Assembly (NCBI RefSeq): GCF_000208925.1
Contig: NW_001915117.1
Coordinates: forward strand, 4,626 to 21,871
DNA: 17,246 nt
Origin: Entamoeba histolytica HM-1:IMSS
Lineage: Eukaryota > Evosea > Mastigamoebida > Endamoebidae
Reading direction: 5' to 3'
The notes under the pieces: generated by a model
The model's database searches: none
Seen by the model: only the letters and a program-made list of their open reading frames with translations
What the model was told of the DNA's origin: nothing
Shown: positions 1 to 8,605 of the stretch, in pieces
Numbering within the stretch: position 1 is the stretch's first letter
How the letters are laid out: each line of letters starts with the position of its first letter
Made by a program: the position numbers and the translations under genes

Positions 1-81
1 CAAAAGTAATGTTTACATCAATCATAAATTTTGAATAGTTTCAGATAAAAACAAAAGATTAATTTAATATCTAATCAATAA

Positions 82-480
82 ATGATTCTAAATGGTTATT
101 ATGGTTTAAAAGTCTATGTTCATTGAAATGGTTATATATTTGTAGAAGGAATGTTTAATAGTTATTTAGATTCAATAAAAATTAAAGAAGAACATAACGA
201 TAATGATAAACTTTTACTTACCCTTTTCTTAATCATATTTTTATTCTACAACTAATATTTGTTTCACCTTTCTTTTGCAACACGTTTCAATGAGTTATTG
301 AATTGTTATAAGTTATACAATATCCTTACCATTTCAATTGTTATTTTGTTTTATTCATACTGAAACTCTTTTTCAATTCATTGTTTTTAAAGTTGAATAT
401 TAGTGGTGTTGAAAGACAGTTCAAATGAATTGAAATATGAATATTCACATTGGAAGTGAATAACAGATGTTTATTAGTTT
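82..480 (+). pseudogene. possible decayed protein-coding gene, unrecognised
   Basis: Reading frame 1 runs from ATG 82 through about 480 with fewer stops than such AT-rich DNA should have. There are only two stops (123 and 253) in the 93 codons from 82 to 360, and none in codons 256-360. The translation has coding-like pieces, such as NGYIFVEGMFNSYLDSIK near 127-180, a hydrophobic run near 211-250, and SSNELKYEYSHWK near 418-456. Stops become frequent after 361. I read it as a relic of a gene, possibly a membrane protein, lying next to a LINE relic. No family is recognised. It could also be chance in AT-rich DNA. The rest of 1-801 shows nothing else I can name. Confidence 0.33.
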
Positions 481-801
481 ATTTTAATGAATAGACAAGG
501 TAAGATTAATTTCAATAAACTATAAAAATATAAAGTTCATGATGCAATAAGAATCAATAAAATGAATTAAATTGATGAAGAAAAATAAAAGTTCAATTGA
601 AAAACTGTGGTAATGAGATAAATAAACAAAAAAGAATAAATCAACAAGCTATTTGGATTTAATTTCTGTATTATTTTATTAAGCGAAATAATTCTTTAGC
701 CAAGAATAATTTAAAATAGGAAGTTAATTAAATATCAATCGATAATATTTATATTATCACTGATTCAGAAGAGAGAGTATTATTATCAACAATCAATTAT
801 A

Positions 802-1470
802 TCAAGTTTCTAGTTTGTTGTGATTGAAGCAGTATTCCATGACATCCATCATGTTTTTTATTATATGGTTTTTAATTTCTTTCTCGATGTCAATGTCAAT
901 TTTTATTTCTTTAATTAATTTATTACTTTCTTTATTCATTAATCCATTGATTGAAATTACTACTGGAATTATTCTGACATCTTTTAATTTTTCTATTTTC
1001 ATTAGAATATTCTTTAATTCCTTATACTTATTTCTTTTCTTCAAATAGGCTCAATTAATATTGTGATATTCAACAATAGTCATATCAAATAATAGATCAG
1101 TTTTGTTCTTTTTATCTAATACATATATATATATATGGTATTTTGTGATATTGTCATTCACTTTTAGGCATGATTTGTTTGTTCCATATCATAGTGATGT
1201 CTTTATATTTGAATATTGTTTCATATGGTGGTTTTTTATATTGTTTATTTCCTGTGTATTTTCTTATTAATCAATATTATAATGCCAATATTGTCATGTT
1301 TCTCTATTTGTGATTTTTTATGACCAATACAAGATAATAGAATGTGTTCTACTGTAGCTATCTTGTCTTTACAAATTGTGGAGTATTTCAATCTTTCATT
1401 TTTCATTATTTTTGCTTTCCTATACCCACAAAATATTGCACCATCTTACATTTTAGTTAATTTCTACTTA
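802..1470 (-). pseudogene. decayed LINE ORF, C-terminal restriction-like endonuclease region
   Basis: Read on the minus strand from about 1470 to 802, three frame-shifted pieces line up with the C-terminal part of LINE polyproteins that carry a restriction-enzyme-like endonuclease. The first piece (about 1460-1250) has a CCHC-type element, ICKDKIATVEHILLSC followed by H and KHDN. Its first cysteine seems to be replaced by serine. The second piece (about 1258-1167) contains YKKPPYETIFKYKD, and the PD...D region with DLLFDMTIVEYHNI lies at about 1110-1065. The third piece (1044-802) has DVRIIPVVISINGLMNK, the position of the family's VIPIVIGALG motif. Several stops and at least two frameshifts make it non-functional. 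Known biology: Entamoeba LINEs are R4-clade elements with this endonuclease. The reverse transcriptase part upstream is not visible. Confidence 0.8.
1123..1136. repeat. (AT)7 microsatellite inside the LINE relic
   Basis: Seven perfect AT units. They fall where the endonuclease PD motif of the decayed LINE would be encoded on the minus strand, and reading across them requires a frameshift. Confidence 0.85.
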
Positions 1471-1617
1471 ATTTATTAACAAAGAAAAAGTGAAAAAAAA
1501 AAAACAAAATTTATTGAATTTAGAAATTCAGATAATGTTAAATAACAAAATTTATTATAAATAAAACCAATAACAAAAAAATTAAGTAAAAAAAAATGAA
1601 AATGAAACTAAAAAAAG

Positions 1618-1627
1618 AAAAAATTGA
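1618..1627 (+). promoter_or_regulatory. initiator-like element before the Ulp1-like gene
   Basis: AAAAAATTGA directly abuts the start codon and resembles the Entamoeba initiator AAAAATTCA. If it is used, the leader is only a few bases long and the upstream ORF at 1596 would not be in the mRNA. Confidence 0.35.
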
Positions 1628-2485
1628 ATGACAAATCCTTATGATGGTTATATTCAACAAATTTTAGAATTAAAACATCAATTAGATGAACAATCAAAAT
1701 TTGTCGAAGAAGAATATTTTGAGTCTTTTAACCAAATCAAAGAAATAGCATCAGCCATTGGATTTGAAGATGATAAACCAATACAACCATATCAAGTTGG
1801 ATATCAATTATCACATCGCGATATAATTATGCCATCATTACCTAAAGAATTTAGTAATGCAATTGATGAATTAAAAAGAGGAAAGTGTAATAGTCAGATT
1901 GGTATTTCTGAATTATTAAAATCATTAAGAACAGAATGGCTTGGAGATGAAGTAGTGAATGGATTTATTGAACTACTACAAAACAAAAGAATTGGATTTT
2001 TAAATTCATTCTTTTTTACAAAACTATCAAAAAATTGGAGTTTATCAGGTAATCGAATTGACTATGAAAATAGTAAACGTTGGGTAAAAAATAATGATTT
2101 GTTTTCATATGAAAAAGTACTTATTCCAGTTAATATCAGTAATACTCACTGGGTACTTTGTGTTATTGATAATGACGAGCACACTATAAGTGTTTATGAC
2201 TCTTTGTCTGGGGGAAGGAGTTGTCAAAATATCAGTTTAAAAATAGCCGCTTTTGTTAGAAGATTGGCTGATGAAACTGGTCATTTAGGAACATATAATA
2301 TTATTGATATCGATGATAACCCAAAACAAAGTAACGGATATGACTGTGGTGCTTTTACCTGTAAATGTGCTGACTGCATTTCTTTAGGGGTGCCATTAGA
2401 ATTTACACAAAAGGATATGCCTAAATGGAGAGAGTTATTAGTTGCTCAAGTGATTGTAGGTAAATTAATAGTACCAAGAGATTAA
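1628..2485 (+). CDS. Ulp1/SENP-like cysteine protease (C48 family)
   Basis: A 285-residue protease expected to remove SUMO or NEDD8 from proteins, or to mature their precursors. The catalytic domain fills the C-terminal two thirds. EWLGDEVVNGFIELL (about 103-117) is the family's substrate-side helix. NTHWVLCVID holds catalytic His174, YDSL holds Asp191, and QSNGYDCGAF holds Gln234 (oxyanion) and nucleophile Cys240. All key residues are present, so it should be active. The N-terminal 60 residues are acidic and helical, without a known domain. No signal peptide or membrane segment is seen. The ATG at 1628 follows an AAAAAATTGA initiator-like word. A 11-codon ORF at 1596-1631 ends on TGA overlapping this ATG. 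Substrate choice (SUMO versus NEDD8) cannot be settled from the sequence. Confidence 0.9.
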   Translation: MTNPYDGYIQQILELKHQLDEQSKFVEEEYFESFNQIKEIASAIGFEDDKPIQPYQVGYQLSHRDIIMPSLPKEFSNAIDELKRGKCNSQIGISELLKSLRTEWLGDEVVNGFIELLQNKRIGFLNSFFFTKLSKNWSLSGNRIDYENSKRWVKNNDLFSYEKVLIPVNISNTHWVLCVIDNDEHTISVYDSLSGGRSCQNISLKIAAFVRRLADETGHLGTYNIIDIDDNPKQSNGYDCGAFTCKCADCISLGVPLEFTQKDMPKWRELLVAQVIVGKLIVPRD

Positions 2486-2621
2486 TTAATTGTTCTGATG
2501 GATTAGTTGGTTCATTTTACAACAATAATCTATATGAGATGATAAAGTATTAAATTAATGAGTCAAACGATAAACCGAAATTGTTTCGTTTTCAGTCATC
2601 TGAATAAGGTATTGTTTTTCA

Positions 2622-2804
2622 TCAAATAAGACTAAATAAAATGAGTATAAAGAAAATCACGAAAATTATTAATAACAAACCAGTGATTTTAATAAGATTT
2701 CCAAGTGATGTCATCTCCATTAATCCTTTTGCACTTCGTAGAAGGTTAATGACATTATTCATTTGAGTTTCATCAAGAATAATTTTTTCTGATTCAACAC
2801 TCAT
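2622..2804 (-). CDS. small tail-anchored membrane protein
   Basis: A 60-residue ORF with a sensible protein plan: a charged, probably helical N-terminal part (1-38, rich in E, N and K) followed by one long hydrophobic segment, about residues 39-60, that runs to the last residue. This is the layout of tail-anchored proteins inserted after translation into the ER or an outer membrane. An in-frame TGA lies four codons upstream of the ATG, so the start is bounded. The upstream sequence on this strand has TGAAATTCAG, similar to the genus initiator. No family is recognised. It is too short for a full SNARE domain, though a truncated SNARE-like origin is possible. The ORF is short, so chance remains an alternative. 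Confidence 0.5.
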   Translation of the reverse strand: MSVESEKIILDETQMNNVINLLRSAKGLMEMTSLGNLIKITGLLLIIFVIFFILILFSLI

Positions 2805-2928
2805 TGGTAAGACTCAACTGAATTTCATATTTTTTTTCTTTATTTTACTATAACTAAATAATAAAAACATTTATTTTTTATTTAATGTTTTTTATTTTTA
2901 CAAAAAAACTATAAATATAATAAAAAAA

Positions 2929-2977
2929 CTATTTGAAATACTACCCTATTTCTAAGAACTGAATAAAAGAACCCTTT
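2929..2977 (+). promoter_or_regulatory. eL6 promoter elements (TATA-like, GAAC, AAGAACCCTTT)
   Basis: CTATTTGAAA at 2929-2938 is a TATA-like word. AAGAACT (GAAC element) ends at 2960, GAATAAA lies at 2961-2967, and AAGAACCCTTT is at 2967-2977, 12 bases before the ATG. The last three words recur upstream of the neighbouring eS7 gene. Confidence 0.6.
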
Positions 2978-2989
2978 AAGGACAACAAC

Positions 2990-3604
2990 ATGTCAGCTCC
3001 ACAATGGTTTGTTCCAGTTAAAGCAGGTGATGCTAAAATTCCAGCTTATTACCCAACTGATGATATGATTCAAGAACAAAAGAAGAAATTAAGAACAAGA
3101 AAAGGAGCTAAAATAACAGCTCTTGATAAACCAGCATGGAACCTTGAAAAGTTAAGAAAAAGCATTGTACCAGGTGCTGTTCTTATTATTGTTGCTGGTA
3201 AATATGCAGGAAAGAAAGTTGTTTTCTTAAAACAATGTATTAAATCAGGAGCTCTTATTGTTACTGGACCATTCAAAATCAACGGAGTTCCATTAATGAG
3301 AATTAATCAAAGATATGTTATTGCTACTTCTCAAAAGGTAGATGTTTCTAAAGTTGATACTACTGGTGTAGATGTTAAATTCTTCAAAAAGATTGCTATT
3401 AAGAAAGCTGCATTTGGAAAAACCGTTGAAGAAGATTTTGCTAAGAAACAATATGAAGCTAAGAAAGCATTAATTGTCGAAAAACAAAAACAAGTAGATG
3501 AAAGTATTGTTGCAGAAATTAAGAAAGTTCCATATCTTAAAGAATATATGGCTTCTTACTTCACACTTAAGAATGGTGACCATCCACATCTCCTTAAATT
3601 CTAA
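2990..3604 (+). CDS. RPL6: 60S ribosomal protein L6 (eL6)
   Basis: A 204-residue structural protein of the large cytosolic ribosomal subunit. The KOW-like core is easy to see: [20 protein letters not shown] (55-74), then [25 protein letters not shown] and the [13 protein letters not shown] motif (109-120). The C-terminus [15 protein letters not shown] matches the family's terminal ...YPHxLxF signature. The length is close to other protist eL6 proteins. The N-terminus lacks the long Lys-rich extension of animal L6. The protein is very basic throughout. The start at 2990 follows GACAACAAC and a compact promoter, so the leader is about 10-30 bases. It is followed tail-to-tail by eS7, another ribosomal protein gene. 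A TAATT word at 3645-3649 is a likely poly(A) signal. Confidence 0.96.
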   Translation: MSAPQWFVPVKAGDAKIPAYYPTDDMIQEQKKKLRTRKGAKITALDKPAWNLEKLRKSIVPGAVLIIVAGKYAGKKVVFLKQCIKSGALIVTGPFKINGVPLMRINQRYVIATSQKVDVSKVDTTGVDVKFFKKIAIKKAAFGKTVEEDFAKKQYEAKKALIVEKQKQVDESIVAEIKKVPYLKEYMASYFTLKNGDHPHLLKF

Positions 3605-3843
3605 GTGAAATTGAATATTTTGGAATTATCATTTTGTTTTAAAATAATTTTATATTCAAAATAATAAAAGAGAATGATATATGTTGTGTATTAATGAAAT
3701 GATGGTAACAAACATATTTTAATTTATGTAAAGAAGGTTTTTTATTCATTTTATTTAATAATAAATTTATAATTCTCTTGATAAAAAAAAAGAAAACAAA
3801 CCAAAAAGAATAAAATATATCCAAAAAACTTGGTTACATTCCT

Positions 3844-4449
3844 TTAAGCGACAACTGGGAATGCAAATTTGACCTTTTCACCAGTAATGTTCTTGTAAAC
3901 AGCTGAGTAGATTGGAAGTTTAGCTTTAACTGAATTCTTTAATTTAGCATCATCAACAGCAACAAAGACAGTTTTAGAATTAGCAACTTTCTTATGAACT
4001 AAAGTTGCATGAACTCTTTGACCAGCAACTTCAACTGGATATAACATTTCATTCAAATAAGCTTCATGAACAGCCTTTGAAGTTCTTGATCTTGGTTTGT
4101 AGTCAGTTTTTCCTGATTGTCCAACTTTCTTAGTGTGAGCAACAACTCTCTTACCAATAATGAAAACTGGTCCATTAAGTTTCTTTTCGAGGGCTTCAAT
4201 AACTTTTTCGAATGAAGCTCTGCAAATTCTCATCATTCTCAATGGAATAAAGATGACAGTGGCCTTTTTATCTTTGCTAATAGTTACTTTCTTGGCACTA
4301 ATAACTTTAACTCCCTTAAGTTCTGGAATACCAGCAACAGCTTCTTTAACTAATTTAGAGTAGGCATCAAATCCTGGTTTCTTAACAACAACTTCAGTTG
4401 AAACTTGTGCCCTAGCAGCGGATTTAGCAGCAGTCATCTTGCCAGACAT
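3844..4449 (-). CDS. RPS7: 40S ribosomal protein S7 (eS7)
   Basis: A 201-residue component of the small cytosolic ribosomal subunit. Family landmarks are KKATVIFIPLRMMR (61-74), the helix FEKVIEALEKKLNGPVFIIGKR (80-101), PRSRTSKAVHEAYLNEMLYP (119-138), VEVAGQRVHATL (139-150), and the ending YSAVYKNITGEKVKFAFP (181-198), the counterpart of the usual YKKLTGxxVxFEFP. Animal S7 is 194 residues, so the length fits. The initiator is MSGKM; the second Met at position 5 is a less likely alternative. The gene converges with eL6 across about 240 bases and faces the acylated coiled-coil gene across a 204-base divergent promoter. Its promoter shares words with eL6. Confidence 0.96.
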   Translation of the reverse strand: MSGKMTAAKSAARAQVSTEVVVKKPGFDAYSKLVKEAVAGIPELKGVKVISAKKVTISKDKKATVIFIPLRMMRICRASFEKVIEALEKKLNGPVFIIGKRVVAHTKKVGQSGKTDYKPRSRTSKAVHEAYLNEMLYPVEVAGQRVHATLVHKKVANSKTVFVAVDDAKLKNSVKAKLPIYSAVYKNITGEKVKFAFPVVA

Positions 4450-4470
4450 GGTCTCACTGATTCTTTTCTT

Positions 4471-4515
4471 AGTTCAGGGTTCTTTCCTTTATTCTACTGA
4501 AAGGGTTAATATAGC
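4471..4515 (-). promoter_or_regulatory. eS7 promoter elements
   Basis: Reading toward the gene: a TATA-rich stretch GCTATATTA (4515-4507), AACCCTTT (4507-4500), GAATAAA (4494-4488), AAGAACCCT (4484-4476) and GAACT (4475-4471). The same set of words occurs in another order before eL6. Confidence 0.6.
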
Positions 4516-4653
4516 TTTTTTTAATTTATTTTACTATTTATTTTAACTTTGATATTTTTTATTGAAAAAAAGTGTTTTAGGGTTTCCTCTTTTCATGAAT
4601 TTTTTTAAGAGAAATCATTTCTTTTTGTTATATCTTAAAAATCTTTAGATTTT

Positions 4654-5172
4654 ATGGGTTGTCAACAGAGCCAACCAAAATCAGTTCATTGTACAGAACC
4701 TTCTTTACAAACTGTTCAAGAACAAACTAATAAAATACTTAATACTCTTGATGAAATTAAAAATCACTTAATTATTTTGGAACAACAGCAAAATGATATT
4801 TATAATAAAATAGATCAACACATGAAAGAATTTGAATGTTTCAAAAATGATGAAGTTTTTAAGAAAAACAGTAAACATCATAAAGAAAAAAACAACGACG
4901 AAAAGAAGCCAAAAAAAAATAAACAAATTAAATCTCCTAAAATTACTGATATTTCTCGAGAAGAATATTTAAAAGAAGTTTTTGGTGTAAACAATGAAGT
5001 CAATAATTGTGTTCCTATTGAAAGTGCTCAATTAAATATTTCTAGAGAGATTTATCTCCCAGATGAAATGGAAGCAAATGAAATTGATCAATACATTGAA
5101 AAAATTCAAAAAAAGATGTTATGTAAGAGAAATTGTTCAAATAAACAAAAGAAAGAAAATAGTATGCAATAA
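4654..5172 (+). CDS. dual-acylated coiled-coil protein, unrecognised
   Basis: A 172-residue protein with no recognised family. It begins MGCQQSQPKS: Gly2 is followed by Cys3 and a Ser at position 6, the pattern for N-myristoylation plus palmitoylation as in Src-family kinases and other lipid-anchored adaptors. Residues about 17-65 have heptad-like spacing (LNTLDEIKNHLIILEQQQNDIYNKI) and likely form a coiled coil. Residues 70-95 are a Lys-rich patch that would favour acidic membranes. Two similar short motifs follow, DISREEYLKEVFG (99-111) and NISREIYLPDEM (128-139), and then a basic, Cys-containing tail. I infer a peripheral membrane adaptor or scaffold. It is divergent from eS7 and convergent with the next gene across 94 bases. 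The function is unknown. Confidence 0.8.
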   Translation: MGCQQSQPKSVHCTEPSLQTVQEQTNKILNTLDEIKNHLIILEQQQNDIYNKIDQHMKEFECFKNDEVFKKNSKHHKEKNNDEKKPKKNKQIKSPKITDISREEYLKEVFGVNNEVNNCVPIESAQLNISREIYLPDEMEANEIDQYIEKIQKKMLCKRNCSNKQKKENSMQ

Positions 5173-5266
5173 AAATGTTATAGAATGATTATATGTTAGA
5201 GTGTATTTATCTTCAAAAAACTAAAAAAGGTAAATATGGGGTGTGTAGTGTCTTTTAAATAAAAAT

Positions 5267-6103
5267 TTACTTATTTTCAATCATACTTGCTGATGCTCTT
5301 TCTTTTCTCTTTGAAAATGATTCTCGATATTTTTGAAGATTTAACTCTCTTGAATTAATTCCAGAAGATAATCTTTCTTTTCTCATTGCCTCGCGATCAA
5401 GTGGTGTTAAAGAACTTCTTCTTTTTCTTTTAGCAATTTGTTTTTTTATCTCTTCTTTTTCTTCATCTGATAATTGAATGTCTTGATTAATTGGAGTTGC
5501 ATTAAAATTAGTAAAGACAGGAAGTTTTATTTGATGACTTTCATTTTGATCTGTTTCAGACAAATCTAAACAGCTAAGTTTATTTAAACCAACTTTGTTT
5601 TCTGGAGTTTCATTACTAATAAAGCCACTGTGTTGACTTAAGTCTACTTGTTCTATTTGACTAGGTTGATTTAAGTCAATAGGATTTGATTCCATTGGTT
5701 GTACTGTAACTATTTTTTTATTTTGTTCCTTCAAACTAATACTTTTTTTTATTAAAGAAAGACTTTTTCTCTTTAAAGAAGATTTTGACTTTCTTTGTAA
5801 ACTTTTTTTAAGACTATTATGAAGGCTTTTTGATTTTTGTATTTGAAGTTGTTTTTTCTTTAAAAATGATGGAATATGAACTTCATGTCCTCCAACTACT
5901 TTAACATTTTTATGTAATGTATTTTGAACTTCATTAGCAGCCAACGTTAGTTTTGGCATTGACACAGGTTTTGGTGCTAATGTTAATTTTCTTTTATTTA
6001 TACTTTTTCCTGTTTGAAGATTAGGATGTGCAGGGTCTTTTGGTTTGTATAATGGTTTTTTAGCATGATGTAAAAGTTCTTGTTGTGGTCTTTTTCCTGA
6101 CAT
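5267..6103 (-). CDS. basic Ser/Lys-rich protein, probably nuclear, unrecognised
   Basis: A 278-residue protein of low complexity without a domain I recognise. The N-terminal third has proline and lysine with a repeated KLTLA word (39-43 and 51-55). Residues 82-130 form a dense Lys/Ser/Leu block with short repeated units (KSL, LKKS, LKRKS). Residues 135-205 are acidic and polar and have several S/TxxE-type sites. Residues 212-240 start with a likely helix (SDEEKEEIKKQIAKRKRRSS) containing a strong nuclear localisation signal and RRSS, a basophilic kinase site. The C-terminus is again basic (SFSKRKERASASM). This suggests a phosphorylated chromatin, spindle or RNA-associated protein, but that is inference. 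The start ATG at 6103 follows an A/T-rich leader, and no intron signals are seen. Confidence 0.8.
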   Translation of the reverse strand: MSGKRPQQELLHHAKKPLYKPKDPAHPNLQTGKSINKRKLTLAPKPVSMPKLTLAANEVQNTLHKNVKVVGGHEVHIPSFLKKKQLQIQKSKSLHNSLKKSLQRKSKSSLKRKSLSLIKKSISLKEQNKKIVTVQPMESNPIDLNQPSQIEQVDLSQHSGFISNETPENKVGLNKLSCLDLSETDQNESHQIKLPVFTNFNATPINQDIQLSDEEKEEIKKQIAKRKRRSSLTPLDREAMRKERLSSGINSRELNLQKYRESFSKRKERASASMIENK

Positions 6104-6298
6104 ATATTTTTAATAACTTTATTAATTTTTTTTTGTTTTTACATAGGTTTTTTATCATTCCATCATTTTTAGTTATAATTATCACTCAAATGATTTCTTT
6201 GTTGTATTTTTATTTTATTTTTATGAAAATAACATAAAATTAATGTGTTTTAAATACCAATAAGATAATTAATATTTGTGTTATAAGTAAAAACAAAA

Positions 6299-8605
6299 TC
6301 ATGCAGGTGTTGGTGTTATTGATGCTTCAACTCCACCAAGTAATTGTTTAGTATAATCATAATATAAGTCAAGAAAATGAACTACACCACCTTCATCTTT
6401 TTGCATTTTAGCATCAATAGTTTCATCATTAAATTCTTCATCATTAGAAAAGAATGGTTTAGCAAATCCCCATTTTTCATCAACTGGAGTATTTACTTTA
6501 AACACAAGAACCAATTTAGGGTCTTTAAGAATTTGACTTAATGCATTAGTTACAATTACTTTATCTTCTTTACATTCATAACAAAAGAATTGATACATAT
6601 TACAATATCTAGCTATTTCTTTTAATGTTTCTTCAAATTGGTCGTTGTATTTAGGATGTTCTTTAACAAATACAGCAATTGATTCTGAATTACTTGTCAT
6701 CATCTTCTTTAATTCATTTCTATGTTCATCAGCTAAACTTGGTTTTTGTGGTGAATCCATTACTTTTTTATTTTCTTTTTTCTTTCTTTTTACTGTAGTT
6801 GAAGAAACAACACTACCAGTTTTTGATCTACTATCTTCCTCTTTAACACCTATTGACATATTATGGGTTGATGACTTTACTGATGGGGTTGTTACTTTAG
6901 GTGGTAGAGGTGAAGCAATAACATATCCTTTTGTATTTACACCAATACTTCTATTTAATCCTTGTGCCATAGGCGCCATAAAATTACTATGTAAATCTAG
7001 TTGTTGTTGAATGGTAAAAGAATCTATATTCTCTCCATTTGATTTCAAAATAAATTTAGGATTTGTATTTCCTGGTCTAAATGTTGTTTCTATTACTTTT
7101 TTTGTTTCAGGGATTGTAGGTTGGAATCCTCCTGGAGCAAATTGGATTGGTCTTTGATGTTGTTGCTGAAACTGAAAATGTGGAGTTATTGGGTTATAGG
7201 TAAACTGCCCAATAACAGGAGTGTTAATTGCTGTTAAATTTGAAATATTTTGACTTGTTTGGAATTCTTGTTGATTTCGTTGTTTAAAATTAGGTTGAAT
7301 AGGAGCAGGAATTCTTTGTTGTGTTTGAGTTATTTGTGTTGGTTGTTGAGGGTTTATTTGTGTTTGATTTAATTGTGCAGTTTGATTGACATTTAATTGT
7401 GTAGTTTGTGTTGGAGCAAATCGTAACCCAGTTTGTTGTTGAGGAATGGTATTTCCATTTTCTTTTACTGGTTGTAACATAATATTTGGATTAATCATAA
7501 CATTTGAAGAAGGGTAAGCAAATAAAACTCTTTGACCAGAATTAGAGTTTATAGTTTGAAATGTATTTTGGTTTGGATTAGTGATAGGTTGTTGTTTATT
7601 TGTTTGTTGTTGGGGTTGAGTATTTATAATATTACTTGAGAGTTGTTGGGGTATAGTGTGTTGAGGTTGTTGATTTAAATTTTGTTGAAGTTGAGGATTA
7701 ATTTGTTGTAATATTTGAGGTTGTTGAATTGGTTGACCTGTAGTTGTATTTTGAAGAGTACTTGTTGGTACTATTTTTTGGAAATTTTGTATATTTCTAA
7801 CATTTGGATTAGGTTGAATTGTAGAATAAGCAGGAGGCATTGTTATTCCAATTACATTTCTCATTGAGATAGGTTGAGGTTGTACTTTAATTTGTTGAAT
7901 ACCATTAGGTATTGTTGTGATATTTGGTTGACCATTAAGCGTAGGCATAGAAACTCTTTGAGTTTGTTCTGGTTGTCTGTTAATATTATTTGGTTGAATC
8001 AATTGAGTTTGACCAGCAAGAGCTTCAACGATTCGTTGATTTTGTGGTCCAGTTGGTATAACATATGTTGGATTTTGGTAGAGGATTGTAGGTTGTCCTT
8101 TTCCTTGAGGCATTTGTTGAAAAGAAAATACTTTTTGTTGTTGAAATTGTTGTTGTCCTTGAGGTTGTTGAGGCTGAACTTGATGAACGCCATTTTGTAA
8201 AGTAGTTGAAGGGATCATATGATAAGCATTTTTAAAAAGTTCATTTGAATGATTGATGAAATGTTGTCCTTGTATTGTATGAATCATTTGAGGATTTTGA
8301 CCAGGGATCATTTGAGGAATAAATTGAATAGGTTGGGTATTTCCTGGTTGATTTAATTTAACTTGAGTTCCATTTCCAACAGACATTTCTAACGAAGGAA
8401 GATGACCATTAGTTTGGATAATACCATTTCTACGTTCATTTAATTCTTGGTGAAGAATATTTTCCTAATATATTAATACATTTTGTTTACTAAATAAAAA
8501 AATTATACAACAAACAGATATATTTCCAATTACATTAGTAGTGTTAGGTTTGGTTGTCATAGTACTTTTTATTTGTTTAATTTTCTTTCTACTTTGTTTA
8601 GGCAT
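6299..8605 (-). CDS. Q/N/P-rich nuclear protein, two exons (join 8605-8516, 8464-6299)
   Basis: The open frame from 8386 down to 6299 gives 695 residues, but the gene very probably starts at 8605. A 51-base segment (8515-8465) has GTTTGT and TAG ends, the Entamoeba intron consensus. Removing it joins a 30-codon exon, starting MPKQSRKKIKQIK, in phase to 26 more codons before the old start, for 751 residues in all. The first exon adds a basic, NLS-like N-terminus. Residues about 60-500 are Gln/Asn/Pro/Thr-rich and disordered, prion-like in composition. A second basic cluster (VKRKKKENKK, near 586) precedes a folded 150-residue C-terminal domain (from about 601) with predicted helices such as NELKKMMTSNSESIAVFVKE and two Cys at YECKE and RYCN. 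I infer a transcription or RNA regulator. The C-terminal domain is unrecognised. Confidence 0.87.
8465..8515 (-). other. spliceosomal intron (51 bp, GTTTGT...TAG)
   Basis: On the minus strand the segment starts GTTTGTTG and ends ATTAG, and it is strongly AT-rich. Both flanking exons are open and join in phase 0 (...GGA AAT ATA TCT | GAA AAT ATT CTT...). The 5' GTTTGT and 3' TAG are the known Entamoeba consensus, and the length is typical for the genus. Confidence 0.85.

Noticed and set aside
824..1048. 74-codon plus-strand ORF rich in F, I, S and L
   Set aside because: It is the complement of the LINE endonuclease relic, and its hydrophobic translation is the expected shadow of a Lys/Glu-rich minus-strand frame.
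3070..3282. 70-codon minus-strand ORF
   Set aside because: It lies wholly inside the eL6 gene, which has clear family motifs on the other strand.
3639..3824. 61-codon minus-strand ORF with aromatic-rich start
   Set aside because: It lies in the AT-rich shared 3' region between eL6 and eS7, and its composition (F, I, K, N) is that of random AT-rich DNA.
4160..4363. 67-codon plus-strand ORF
   Set aside because: Shadow of eS7 on the opposite strand.
6645..8200. Plus-strand ORFs 6645-7010 and 7874-8200 and the alternative minus-strand frame 7999-8193
   Set aside because: All lie within the Q/N-rich gene. Its CAA/CAG-rich codons leave other frames open, and the translations are skewed to L, S, C and N.
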